20,884 nucleotides of DNA from an uncultured Megasphaera sp. (GTDB taxonomy: Bacteria > Bacillota > Negativicutes > Veillonellales > Megasphaeraceae), in the NCBI GenBank assembly GCA_934193515.1, contig CAKPVJ010000036.1:1-20884 (forward strand), read 5' to 3'. Of the stretch, positions 7,853 to 15,658 are shown one piece after another. A program made the translations under genes and the position numbers. Each line of letters begins with the position of its first letter. Position 1 is the first letter of the stretch. The notes under the pieces were generated by a model, which saw only the letters and a program-made list of their open reading frames with translations, had not been told where the DNA came from and made no database searches.

Positions 7853-8395
7853 ATGTCCAAACATGTTCTTATGATCAGCACGAGTCTTCGTCATCCCAGC
7901 AATTCCGATACGCTGGCTGATGCATTTTTAAACGGTGCCGAAGATGCCGGCAACACCGTAGAAAAAATTTCGCTGCAAGGCAAAACTATTGCGTTCTGCA
8001 AAGGCTGTCTGGCCTGTCAAAATCTGGGTCATTGCGTCATCAATGACGATGCGTTGGTAATTACCGAAAAAATAAAGCACGCCGATGTCGTCGTTTGGGC
8101 TACGCCGATTTATTATTATGAAATGAGCGGGCAAATGAAGACGATGATTGACCGGGCAAATTCGCTGTACAACGCTGACTATGCATTCCGTGATGTGTAT
8201 TTCTTGTCAGTTGCTGCAGAAGATGCACCAGGTGTCGATGAACGGGCCGTTCACGGTCTGGAAGGCTGGATTGCCTGTTATGAAAAAGCAAAATTGGCAG
8301 GCGTTGTCTTTGCCGGCGGCGTCAATGAACCCGGCGAAATCAAAAACCACCCGGCACTGCAGAAAGCCTACGATATGGGCCATGCGATTCAATAA
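7853..8395 (+). CDS. Flavodoxin-fold NAD(P)H-dependent FMN reductase with an Isf-like cysteine motif
   Basis: Predicted cytoplasmic FMN-dependent oxidoreductase of the NADPH-dependent FMN reductase / iron-sulfur flavoprotein superfamily. The N-terminal flavin phosphate loop is readable (ISTSLRHPSNSDTLA, 8-22), as is the second FMN-binding stretch VVVWATPIYYYEMSGQMK (about 84-101). Between them sit four cysteines, C49, C52, C55 and C61 (CX2CX2CX5C). This spacing fits the compact cluster motif of archaeal iron-sulfur flavoproteins and also occurs in many clostridial reductases whose cluster is unproven. At 180 residues it has the usual length. An excellent ribosome site (AAAGGAGG, 7837-7844) lies 8 bases before the ATG. 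It is the only plus-strand protein gene in the window, divergent from the phoH-era operon and convergent with fumC. The substrate is unknown. Confidence 0.85.
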   Translation: MSKHVLMISTSLRHPSNSDTLADAFLNGAEDAGNTVEKISLQGKTIAFCKGCLACQNLGHCVINDDALVITEKIKHADVVVWATPIYYYEMSGQMKTMIDRANSLYNADYAFRDVYFLSVAAEDAPGVDERAVHGLEGWIACYEKAKLAGVVFAGGVNEPGEIKNHPALQKAYDMGHAIQ

Positions 8396-8484
8396 TATCG
8401 TTTGGGCCACGCATGGCAGCCGTTCTATAATACGATACCGTTACAGTATGCTGCGTAATACTACCACCAATCTGCGGCTGTATC

Positions 8485-8545
8485 AAACAAGGGACTTGTC
8501 TCTGCAGGCAGTATGTAAAAACTGTCTGTGACAAGTCCCTTGTTT
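8485..8545. terminator. Long hairpin between convergent genes (likely bidirectional terminator)
   Basis: A perfect 16-bp inverted repeat (AAACAAGGGACTTGTC at 8485-8500 and its complement at 8530-8545) encloses a second 8-bp stem (about 8505-8512 with 8521-8528, one G:T pair). It sits midway between the plus-strand flavoprotein gene and the minus-strand fumC. Neither side has a long T tract beyond the arm's own terminal TTT, so it is not a textbook terminator. The other bases of 8396-8601 show nothing else. Confidence 0.6.
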
Positions 8546-8601
8546 ACGTGATGAAGCGGCATATACAGGATGACTGCTGCATACAGCATATCTTTTATAT
8601 C

Positions 8602-9987
8602 TTATTGAATGCCTGCCAGTTTTGCCGGATCCATCGCTGCATCATATTGTTCCGCTGTTACCAAGCCGGTCTGCAGCGCAGCTTCTTTCAGCGTCAGACC
8701 TTCTTTGGCAGCCTTTTTGGCAATCATGCAGGCTTTGTCATAGCCGACGAGCGGTACCAGGCCGGTTACCAAAATCAGAGACTGATGCAGGTTGCGGTCA
8801 ATGTTTGCCAAATTAGGCCGAATACCGACAACGCAGTGCTTGCGGAATGAATCCATGACATCGCTGAGCAGCCGAATCGACTGTACGAGATTGTACGCTA
8901 TGACCGGCATAAATACGTTTAATTCAAAGTTCCCCTGGCTGGCGGCAATGCCCATGGTCGCATCGTTGCCCATAACTTGCACAGCCACCATCGTCACAGC
9001 TTCACATTGGGTGGGATTAACTTTGGAAGGCATGATAGAACTGCCCGGTTCATTTTCCGGAATCGTGATTTCGCCAATGCCGCAGCGCGGGCCCGATGCC
9101 AGCCAGCGGACATCATTGGCAATTTTCATCAAGTCGCAGGCTAATGCCTTTAGCATGCCATGAACAACTGTCAATTCATCTTTACTGGTCAGCGACTGGA
9201 ATTTATTCGGTGCCGTACGGAACGTTTCGCCGGTCAAACGGCTGACCGTTTCGGCAAACTTCACATCATACCCGGCTGGGCAGTTGATGCCTGTCCCAAC
9301 GGCCGTACCGCCCATAGCCAAGTCGCGCAGGAAATTCAATCCTTGAGTCAGCATTTCTTTGTTGCGGGCAATCATCCGCGCCCAGCCGCTGAATTCTTGT
9401 CCCAACGTAAGCGGCGTCGCATCCTGCAAATGCGTACGGCCGATTTTGACGATAGACGCATATTCATGGGCTTTTTCGTCTAATGCTGCATACAGCGCAT
9501 CCATGGCCGGGAATAACTGCTGCGTGATAAGCAGCACACCGGCCATGTGAAGCCCTGTTGGAAACGTATCATTGGAACTTTGTGAGTGATTGACATGGTC
9601 GTTGGGATGCACGTGCAGCTGCTTTCCCTGAGCCTGCAAAATCTGCATCGCCCGATGCGCTACAACTTCATTCACGTTCATATTAAACTGCGTGCCGCTG
9701 CCTGTCATCCAGACTGCCAACGGGAAATTGTCGTCTAATTTTCCTGCCAGTATATCATCACAAGCCGCAGCAATGGCATCGGCTCTGTCTCCATCGACGA
9801 CGCCCAGTTCTTTATTGACCAAGGCAGCCGCCTTTTTTAAATACGCAAACACCGTGACCATAGCATGCGGTATTTTTTCTGTACCGATTTGGAAATTTTC
9901 AAAACTGCGCTGTGTCTGCGCTCCCCAAAGCTTATCCGCTGGTACTCGTATTTCTCCCATAGAATCTTTTTCAATGCGATAGTCCAT
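8602..9987 (-). CDS. fumC: Class II fumarate hydratase (fumarase C)
   Basis: Iron-independent fumarase that interconverts fumarate and L-malate. In fermenting anaerobes this often runs toward fumarate for succinate and propionate formation. The fumarase/aspartase signature GSSIMPSKVNP is present. Fumarase is favoured over aspartase by WMTGSGTQFNMN and THLQDATPLTLGQE, which are FumC-type blocks (aspartase has GAGTS-type residues there). At 461 residues it is full length. The ATG at 9987 has GAGGAG upstream at about 6 bases. It follows purD by 96 bases and seems to have its own extended -10 promoter and a hairpin leader. Confidence 0.95.
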   Translation of the reverse strand: MDYRIEKDSMGEIRVPADKLWGAQTQRSFENFQIGTEKIPHAMVTVFAYLKKAAALVNKELGVVDGDRADAIAAACDDILAGKLDDNFPLAVWMTGSGTQFNMNVNEVVAHRAMQILQAQGKQLHVHPNDHVNHSQSSNDTFPTGLHMAGVLLITQQLFPAMDALYAALDEKAHEYASIVKIGRTHLQDATPLTLGQEFSGWARMIARNKEMLTQGLNFLRDLAMGGTAVGTGINCPAGYDVKFAETVSRLTGETFRTAPNKFQSLTSKDELTVVHGMLKALACDLMKIANDVRWLASGPRCGIGEITIPENEPGSSIMPSKVNPTQCEAVTMVAVQVMGNDATMGIAASQGNFELNVFMPVIAYNLVQSIRLLSDVMDSFRKHCVVGIRPNLANIDRNLHQSLILVTGLVPLVGYDKACMIAKKAAKEGLTLKEAALQTGLVTAEQYDAAMDPAKLAGIQ

Positions 9988-10003
9988 TTTCTTCTCCTCG
10001 ATT

Positions 10004-10060
10004 AAAAATAAGGCAGCAATCCTCTGCCGACGACTGTTGTCGGATGAACTACTGCCTTAT
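10004..10060 (-). terminator. Hairpin between purD and fumC: purine operon terminator and/or fumC leader
   Basis: The outer arms ATAAGGCAG (10008-10016) and CTGCCTTAT (10052-10060) pair perfectly. An inner stem (CCGAC at 10027-10031 with GTCGG at 10039-10043) fills the loop. Read on the minus strand, the outer stem is followed by TTTTAAT, as in an intrinsic terminator for the purine operon. The fumC ribosome site begins within about 10 bases of the T tract, and a candidate fumC promoter would start transcription right at this hairpin. Confidence 0.65.
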
Positions 10061-10066
10061 CGTATT

Positions 10067-10075
10067 TTTATACCA
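10067..10075 (-). promoter_or_regulatory. Candidate extended -10 promoter of fumC
   Basis: TGGTATAAA (TG at 10075-10074, hexamer 10072-10067) fits an extended -10 element just downstream of purD. No good -35 is visible at the proper distance. Transcription would start near 10060. Confidence 0.45.
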
Positions 10076-10083
10076 CTAGTTTA

Positions 10084-11361
10084 CTATACCTGTTGTAAAT
10101 GTTTAAGCCCTTTGGCACCAATATCACTGCGAACCTGCTGGCCGTCAAAATGAATAGCCTGAACGTTCTTATAGGCTTTGTCGATAGCTTCCTGCAGCGT
10201 CGGCGCTACGGCCGTTACACCGAGAACCCGGCCGCCGTTTGTGACATAGCTGCCGTCTTTCTTGGCTGTACCGGAATGGAACACCATGGCATCTTTGTCC
10301 AATGCATCCAGCCCTTCGATGACATCGCCTTTATGGGATGATGCCGGATACCCGGCAGATGCCATAATGACGCAGCATGCTGAAGCCGGTTTCCACTGTA
10401 CCATATCCGGACGAAGCTTGCCCTGCGTGCAGGCATACATAATTTCTGCCAAATCGCTGTCCAGCAGCGGCAGTACAGCCTGTGTTTCCGGATCGCCAAA
10501 GCGGCAGTTAAATTCTACAACTTTCGGGCCTTTGGCTGTAATCATCAAACCGGCATACAAGCAGCCTTGATAGGTAATGCCTTCTTGGCGCAGCCCTTCA
10601 ATCGTCGGACGCAGAATCGTGTCTTCTACTTCTTTAATCAATGCCGGTGTCATAACCGGAGCCGGCGCATACGCTCCCATACCGCCGGTATTGGGGCCTT
10701 CATCGTTGTCAAAGATACGTTTGTGGTCTTGTGCGGAAATCATCGGAACGATGGTCTTGCCGTCAACAAATGTCAGCAGGCTGGCTTCTTCACCTACCAT
10801 ACATTCTTCAATGACGATGCGGCCGCCGGATGCGCCAAAAATATGATCTTCCATCATGGCGTTGACTGCATCAATCGCTTCTTCTTCTGTCTGGGCAACA
10901 ACAACGCCTTTGCCGGCTGCCAAGCCGTCCGCTTTGACAACAATAGGCGCGCCTTGTTCATGAATATACTGTTTAGCAGCTTCTCCATCTGTAAACGATG
11001 CATAGGCCGCTGTCGGCACATGGTATTTTTTCATGAGATTTTTGGCAAATACTTTCGAACCTTCCATTTGTGCAGCCGCTTTATTCGGGCCAAACACAGC
11101 CAGCCCTTTTGCTTGGCAAATATCTGCCAGCCCCTCTGTCAGCGGTACTTCCGGGCCGACGACGAGCATATCAATGCCTTCCTGCACGCAATAGTCAGCA
11201 ATGCCTTCTAAATCAGAAAGAGGAATAGAAACGCATGTTGCGATTTCTGCCATAGCCGCACTGCCGGGAATCGCATACAATTTTTCTACGTTGAGACTTT
11301 GCGAAAGTTTCCAAGCAAGAGTATGTTCACGGCCGCCGCCGCCAATTACTGCTACTTTCAT
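10084..11361 (-). CDS. purD: Phosphoribosylamine-glycine ligase (GARS)
   Basis: Catalyses the second step of purine synthesis, joining glycine to phosphoribosylamine with ATP. ATP-grasp blocks are clear: an N-terminal GGGGREHTLAWKL, then GPEVPLTEGLAD, KADGLAAGKGVVVA and EFNCRFGDPETQAVLPLL. At 425 residues it is full length and covers only the GARS domain, with no AIRS or GART fusion. The ATG at 11361 lies 5 bases after the purH stop, with GGGGA in the purH tail as ribosome site. It is the last gene of the purine operon. Confidence 0.97.
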   Translation of the reverse strand: MKVAVIGGGGREHTLAWKLSQSLNVEKLYAIPGSAAMAEIATCVSIPLSDLEGIADYCVQEGIDMLVVGPEVPLTEGLADICQAKGLAVFGPNKAAAQMEGSKVFAKNLMKKYHVPTAAYASFTDGEAAKQYIHEQGAPIVVKADGLAAGKGVVVAQTEEEAIDAVNAMMEDHIFGASGGRIVIEECMVGEEASLLTFVDGKTIVPMISAQDHKRIFDNDEGPNTGGMGAYAPAPVMTPALIKEVEDTILRPTIEGLRQEGITYQGCLYAGLMITAKGPKVVEFNCRFGDPETQAVLPLLDSDLAEIMYACTQGKLRPDMVQWKPASACCVIMASAGYPASSHKGDVIEGLDALDKDAMVFHSGTAKKDGSYVTNGGRVLGVTAVAPTLQEAIDKAYKNVQAIHFDGQQVRSDIGAKGLKHLQQV

Positions 11362-11366
11362 TCGTC

Positions 11367-11966
11367 TTATTCCCCTTTCTTGACCTGCTGTGCCAGATAA
11401 GCGGCAATCGCCGTATCATACACGGCTGTATGATGGAACGCTTCCTGGGCTAATTCCAAACGGTACTGGTCAGAAAATTCACCGTCTTTCTGCAAAATAG
11501 CGATGATTTCATCGTATTTGGCAGGGTTGGTAACGATAGCCACATATTTATTATTTTTAGCAGATGCGCGAACCATGCAGGGACCGCCGATGTCGATATT
11601 TTCGATCGCTTCGGCCAGTGTAACATCCGGTTTGGCAATGGTCTGCTGAAATGGATATAAGTTGACGACGACCAAATCAATCGGCGTAATATCATGGTCT
11701 TTCATCGCTTTGACATGTTCCGGATTATCACGAACAGCTAGGATAGCCCCGTGAATTTTCGGATTCAGCGTTTTGACGCGGCCGTCCATCATTTCCGGAA
11801 ACCCCGTAACATCCTGTACGGCCATGACGGGAACGCCGGCTTCTTTCAGAGCCCGCATCGTACCGCCTGTAGAAATAATTTCAATGCCCATATCTGCCAG
11901 GGCTTTCCCTAATGTTACAACACCTGTTTTATCAGATACACTAATCAACGCGCGTTTGACTTTCAT
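11367..11966 (-). CDS. purH: Stand-alone IMP cyclohydrolase (PurH N-terminal domain only)
   Basis: Catalyses the last step of IMP synthesis, closing the ring of FAICAR. The protein covers the MGS-like cyclohydrolase domain: ISVSDKTGV near the N-terminus, ISTGGTMRAL, MDGRVKTLNPKIHG, VVNLYPF, and GGPCMVRASAKN. It stops at 199 residues, right after HTAVYDTAIAAYL, which in bifunctional PurH marks the end of this domain. The AICAR transformylase half is absent. It is not a recent truncation: the stop is followed within 5 bases by purD, and no transformylase remnant lies between. AAGGAGG is 7 bases before the ATG. A separate transformylase gene is expected elsewhere in the genome. Confidence 0.93.
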   Translation of the reverse strand: MKVKRALISVSDKTGVVTLGKALADMGIEIISTGGTMRALKEAGVPVMAVQDVTGFPEMMDGRVKTLNPKIHGAILAVRDNPEHVKAMKDHDITPIDLVVVNLYPFQQTIAKPDVTLAEAIENIDIGGPCMVRASAKNNKYVAIVTNPAKYDEIIAILQKDGEFSDQYRLELAQEAFHHTAVYDTAIAAYLAQQVKKGE

Positions 11967-11978
11967 GACAAATCCTCC

Positions 11979-12593
11979 TTAATCTTGTGTGCCTTTGACA
12001 ACATTGCCGTCAATTGTTAGTTTATCGTTACAGAACAAAGAAACAGCTTTAACAAACGTCGGATGTTCTTTGGTCAGAATACGAGCGGCCAGCGTATCTT
12101 CTGTATCATTTTCCAATACAGGTACGGCAGACTGCAGAATAATCGGGCCGGCATCCATATCCGGTACAACAAAATGCACGGTACAGCCGGCGATTTTGAC
12201 ACCTGCTGCCACTGCCTGTCCCTGGGCATGCAGGCCGCGGAATGACGGTAACAGAGCCGGATGAATATTGATGATTTTATGTTCATAATGGGAAATAAAA
12301 TCACCGCTCAGCAAGCGCATAAAACCAGCCAGGCAAATAACATCCGCTTGGTACGGCGCGATTTCCTTGAGAATATAGGCTTCAAATGCGGCTTTGGAGT
12401 CAAATTGCTTGCGATCTGCCAAAATGACCGGCACCCCCCATTCTTTAGCTCTGTCCATGACAGGAGCTCCCGGAATATCGCAAACCAATGCCTTGACTTC
12501 GGCATTGATAATCCCTGCTTCTACAGCGTCATGCAGCGCCACGGCATTGGAGCCGCGGCCGGAAGCAAAGATAACCATGTTTTTCTTAGGCAT
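11979..12593 (-). CDS. purN: Phosphoribosylglycinamide formyltransferase (10-formyl-THF dependent)
   Basis: Transfers a formyl group from 10-formyltetrahydrofolate to GAR, the third step of purine synthesis. The phosphate-binding loop GRGSN (about 12-16) and the catalytic block NIHPALLPSF (Asn and His) are present, with the downstream VPDMDAGPII supplying the catalytic Asp. I start at the ATG at 12593 (204 residues) because GGGAGG lies 8 bases upstream; the longer frame to 12716 would lie inside purM. The first 8 bases overlap the end of purM, which suggests coupled translation. Confidence 0.96.
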   Translation of the reverse strand: MPKKNMVIFASGRGSNAVALHDAVEAGIINAEVKALVCDIPGAPVMDRAKEWGVPVILADRKQFDSKAAFEAYILKEIAPYQADVICLAGFMRLLSGDFISHYEHKIINIHPALLPSFRGLHAQGQAVAAGVKIAGCTVHFVVPDMDAGPIILQSAVPVLENDTEDTLAARILTKEHPTFVKAVSLFCNDKLTIDGNVVKGTQD

Positions 12594-13653
12594 TGAAAAC
12601 GCCTCCCTGCAGCGTAACAGGCACGTCTGAAGAAACGACTTTGCCGATAACGTAGGCTTTTTCATTGCGGTCTGCCAAATTCTGCAGCACTGCGTCGGCA
12701 TCGCCTGCGTCGACAATCATAATCATGCCGATGCCCATATTGAAGGTGCGGTACATTTCTTTTTTGTCAACATTGCCCCATTTTTGCAACAGACCGAAAA
12801 TAGGCAGCTGCGGCCATGCCGTAACATCGATTTCTACGCCTACGCCGTCTGGCAGCACGCGGGGAATATTTTCATAAAAGCCGCCGCCTGTGATATGAAC
12901 CATGCCTTTGACATCAAAATTCTGAATAATCGGCAGGCATGGCTTGGGATACAAACGTGTTGGTGTCAAGAGACATTCTCCGATCGTCATGCCCAATTCG
13001 TCTACATACTGGTCAAGTTTCATGTTTTGGCGTTCCAAGACGATTTTACGAACCAAGGAGAAACCATTGGAATGTACGCCTGTAGAAGGCAGGCCGATAA
13101 GTACGTCACCGGCTTTGATGTGTTCGCCAGTAATGACGCGGTCCCGGTCGACAATACCTACGCCGAAGCCGGCAAGATCGTAGTCGTCTTTGGCATAAAA
13201 GCCGGCCATTTCAGCTGTTTCACCGCCGAGGAGAGCACAGCCTGATTCTTTGCAGGCATTGGCAACGCCTTTGACAATAGTTGCTACCTGTACAGGGTCT
13301 AACTTGCCAACGGCAATATAATCCAGGAAAAAGAGTGGTTCTGCCCCTTGGACAAGAACGTCGTTGATAGACATGGCCACACAGTCCTGGCCCACCGTGT
13401 CATGTTTACCCATCATGATAGCCAGACGGAGCTTCGTGCCTACGCCGTCTGTACCGCTGACGAGAATCGGTTTCTTGAGTTTGCTGTTCATCAGTGAGAA
13501 CAACCCGCCAAAGCCGCCAAGGTCACCCAGTACTTCCGGACGGTATGTTGCTTTTACAGAATCTTTCATCAATTCTACGGCTTTATTGCCTGCATCAATA
13601 TCTACACCTGCATCGGCGTATGTTAATCCTTTATTTGTTTCGTTCGAGAGCAT
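12586..13653 (-). CDS. purM: Phosphoribosylformylglycinamidine cyclo-ligase (AIR synthetase)
   Basis: ATP-dependent closure of FGAM to AIR, the fifth step of purine synthesis. Family blocks include LTYADAGVDIDAGN at the N-terminus, LGGFGGLF, SGTDGVGTKLRLA, and LGGETAEMAGFY with GDVLIGLPSTGVHSNGFSL later. The ATG at 13653 is preceded by AAGGAG at 6 bases, giving 355 residues. The longer frame (to 13746) lies within purF and adds unrelated residues. The gene overlaps the purF end by 23 bases and the purN start by 8. Confidence 0.97.
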   Translation of the reverse strand: MLSNETNKGLTYADAGVDIDAGNKAVELMKDSVKATYRPEVLGDLGGFGGLFSLMNSKLKKPILVSGTDGVGTKLRLAIMMGKHDTVGQDCVAMSINDVLVQGAEPLFFLDYIAVGKLDPVQVATIVKGVANACKESGCALLGGETAEMAGFYAKDDYDLAGFGVGIVDRDRVITGEHIKAGDVLIGLPSTGVHSNGFSLVRKIVLERQNMKLDQYVDELGMTIGECLLTPTRLYPKPCLPIIQNFDVKGMVHITGGGFYENIPRVLPDGVGVEIDVTAWPQLPIFGLLQKWGNVDKKEMYRTFNMGIGMIMIVDAGDADAVLQNLADRNEKAYVIGKVVSSDVPVTLQGGVFNA

Positions 13654-15061
13654 ATTTTTCTCCTTCTTCATTGGACTTAGGAATATCGGTAGGATAATCA
13701 TTGTTGAAGCATGCCAGACACATGTCTTCTTTCGGAATATTTTCAATAGCGCGGTTTAATCCTTCAATTGAAATAAAGTGAAGTTTATCAACGCCAATAT
13801 ACTTCTGGATTTGTTCTACACTCAGTGTGGAAGCAATCAATTCTTTACGGACGGATGTATCAATACCGTAGAAACAGGGGTACATAATCGGCGGTGCCGA
13901 TACGCACATATATACTTCTTTTGCCCCGGCTTCCCGCAGCAGCTTGCAGATAATGCCGCTTGTCGTGCCGCGAACGATAGAATCATCGACCATGACAATG
14001 CGTTTGCCTTTGACGACCGATTTGACAACGTTCAGCTTCATGCGCACAGCCAATTCCCGCTGTTTTTGGTTTGGTTTGATAAACGTACGCCCCATGTAGC
14101 GGTTTTTGATGAGTCCGTGTTTAAAGGGAATGCCGGAAGCAAGAGAATAGCCGATAGCCGCCGTATTGCCGCTGTCCGGCACAGAAATGACGAGATCTGC
14201 ATCATACTGCGTTTCGTTCCACATTTCCCGGCCCATATTCAAGCGGGACTGGTATACATCCTGGCCGTCAATGATGCTGTCCGGACGAGCAAAATAGATG
14301 TATTCAAAGGAACAGATTTGTTTGCGGTCTGCTTTGGCATATATCGTCGATTTCACGCCGCCTTCGCCGATTTCCACGAATTCGCCGGGAAGGACATCAC
14401 GAACAAATGTCGCACCAATCGCATCGAGAGCACAGGTTTCAGAAGCCAATACCCAGCCGCCGTTTTCCGTGCGTCCTATGCAAAGAGGACGGAACCCATA
14501 CGGATCGCGTACGCCGTACAGTTTATCCCGGGTCATCAATACGAGTGAATACGCCCCTTTGATACGGTTCATGCTTTCCATGATGCGTTCTTCCATCGTA
14601 TCTTTATGGCTGCGGCTGATTAAATTGACGATAATTTCACTGTCCATCGTCGTTTGGAAGGTCGCGCCGCCGCGATCCAGTTCTTCACGCAGTATCCGTG
14701 TATTGGTCAGATTGCCGTTATGCGCCAGTGCCAACTGCCCCATCGGCGTGTAAACAGCCAACGGCTGAATATTGCGGGGGTTATTAGACCCGGTCGTCGA
14801 ATACCGGACATGGCCGATGCCAATCGGTCCGCCTTCTTCATCCGGCACGCCGTCTGCAAACACCGTACTAATCAGTCCCATTCCTCGGTAGGTATGAATA
14901 TCACTGCCATCGGTCAGTGCCATGCCGCCGCTTTCCTGACCGCGGTGCTGCAATGCAAAAAGCCCCCAATAGATATAGCGGGGAATATCTAATGTTTTGT
15001 CGTAAATACCTAATACGCCGCATTCTTCATGCTGCTTATCCCAAATCGGATCGTAAAACAT
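13631..15061 (-). CDS. purF: Amidophosphoribosyltransferase (Fe-S, propeptide type)
   Basis: First committed enzyme of purine synthesis; it makes phosphoribosylamine from PRPP and glutamine. A 13-residue leader precedes the nucleophile C14 (CGVLGI), so self-cleavage to expose an N-terminal cysteine is expected. The Ntn glutaminase domain covers about 14-240. The PRPP loop is VMVDDSIVRGTTSG (around 356-369). C250, C396, C448 and C451 match the four ligands of the [4Fe-4S] cluster in Bacillus-type PurF, which makes those enzymes oxygen-sensitive. At 476 residues it is full length. AGGAGG lies 5 bases before the ATG. It follows purE by 35 bases. Confidence 0.97.
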   Translation of the reverse strand: MFYDPIWDKQHEECGVLGIYDKTLDIPRYIYWGLFALQHRGQESGGMALTDGSDIHTYRGMGLISTVFADGVPDEEGGPIGIGHVRYSTTGSNNPRNIQPLAVYTPMGQLALAHNGNLTNTRILREELDRGGATFQTTMDSEIIVNLISRSHKDTMEERIMESMNRIKGAYSLVLMTRDKLYGVRDPYGFRPLCIGRTENGGWVLASETCALDAIGATFVRDVLPGEFVEIGEGGVKSTIYAKADRKQICSFEYIYFARPDSIIDGQDVYQSRLNMGREMWNETQYDADLVISVPDSGNTAAIGYSLASGIPFKHGLIKNRYMGRTFIKPNQKQRELAVRMKLNVVKSVVKGKRIVMVDDSIVRGTTSGIICKLLREAGAKEVYMCVSAPPIMYPCFYGIDTSVRKELIASTLSVEQIQKYIGVDKLHFISIEGLNRAIENIPKEDMCLACFNNDYPTDIPKSNEEGEKYALERNK

Positions 15062-15096
15062 GAAAACCTCCTATGAATTGAAAAATATACGTGTCA

Positions 15097-15591
15097 TTAC
15101 ATGTTTTGTACAGTTTCCTGTAATTTGCGGTTCTTTTCCATAACTTGAGCTGCCATGTCTTCCCGATATGCTTTATACTTGGCTGCCAAGGCCGGGTCGC
15201 TGACGGCACCAATCTGAATGGCCAGTAAAGCTGCGTTTTTAGAACCATTGATTGCCATGGTCGCAACAGGCATGCCCGACGGCATTTGTACAATAGCAAG
15301 CAATGCGTCCATGCCCTTAAGGCTGCCGCTTTCCAAAGGAACACCGATGACCGGCAATGTCGTATAGCTGGCAATAACGCCCGGCAAATGGGCTGCCATG
15401 CCGGCGCCGGCAATAATCACGCTGATGCCGCAGTTTTCTGCTCCGGCAACAAATTCACGGACAGCTGTCGGCGTACGGTGTGCTGATGCAAGTAATACTT
15501 CGTATTCCACACCAAATTCTTTGAAAATATCCAACGCTTTTTTCATAACGGGGAAATCTGAATCGCTCCCCATAACCAAACCGACCTTCAA
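15097..15591 (-). CDS. purE: N5-CAIR mutase (PurE class I)
   Basis: Converts N5-CAIR to CAIR (or AIR plus CO2 to CAIR) in purine synthesis. The blocks GSDSDFPVM, ASAHRTP and AGAGMAAHLPGVIA are diagnostic. I start at a TTG (15591): AAGGAGG (15606-15600) lies 8 bases upstream and the product then begins MKVGLVMGSDSD, as in the family (164 residues). The longer GTG frame to 15642 would begin inside the terminator hairpin. It is the first structural gene of the operon. No purK is adjacent, so the source of N5-CAIR, or direct use of CO2, is unclear from this window. Confidence 0.94.
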   Translation of the reverse strand: MKVGLVMGSDSDFPVMKKALDIFKEFGVEYEVLLASAHRTPTAVREFVAGAENCGISVIIAGAGMAAHLPGVIASYTTLPVIGVPLESGSLKGMDALLAIVQMPSGMPVATMAINGSKNAALLAIQIGAVSDPALAAKYKAYREDMAAQVMEKNRKLQETVQNM

Positions 15592-15605
15592 AAGAGACCC
15601 CTCCT

Positions 15606-15652
15606 TAGAATAAGTAAAACCCAAAAGCGAGGCATTCCTCACCTTTGGGTTT
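15606..15652 (-). terminator. Attenuator-like terminator hairpin ahead of purE
   Basis: AAACCCAAA (15617-15625) pairs perfectly with TTTGGGTTT (15644-15652). The stem continues inward through AGCGAGG / CCTCACC with wobble pairs to a 4-base loop, giving about 16 bp. On the minus strand it is followed by TTTTACTTATT and then at once by the purE ribosome site. Its 5' arm begins 6 bases after the stop codon of the leader ORF. Confidence 0.75.
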
Positions 15653-15658
15653 ATTCAT

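Noticed and set aside
10567..11211. 214-residue plus-strand ORF
   Set aside because: Antisense shadow of purD; Cys/Phe/His-rich composition typical of a reverse-frame reading.
11367..11966. purH as a truncated pseudogene
   Set aside because: It ends at the natural domain boundary, keeps all cyclohydrolase blocks, and its neighbours are 5 and 12 bases away; no decayed transformylase sequence is present.
13778..14548. 256-residue plus-strand ORF
   Set aside because: Antisense shadow of purF.
15592..15642. GTG extension of purE
   Set aside because: It would translate through the terminator hairpin and the ribosome site itself; the TTG at 15591 has ideal spacing and gives the family N-terminus.
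15605..15658. Second 17-codon ORF following the purE leader peptide (TAAATG)
   Set aside because: It reads through both arms of the terminator and has no ribosome site of its own; probably chance, though re-initiation cannot be excluded.
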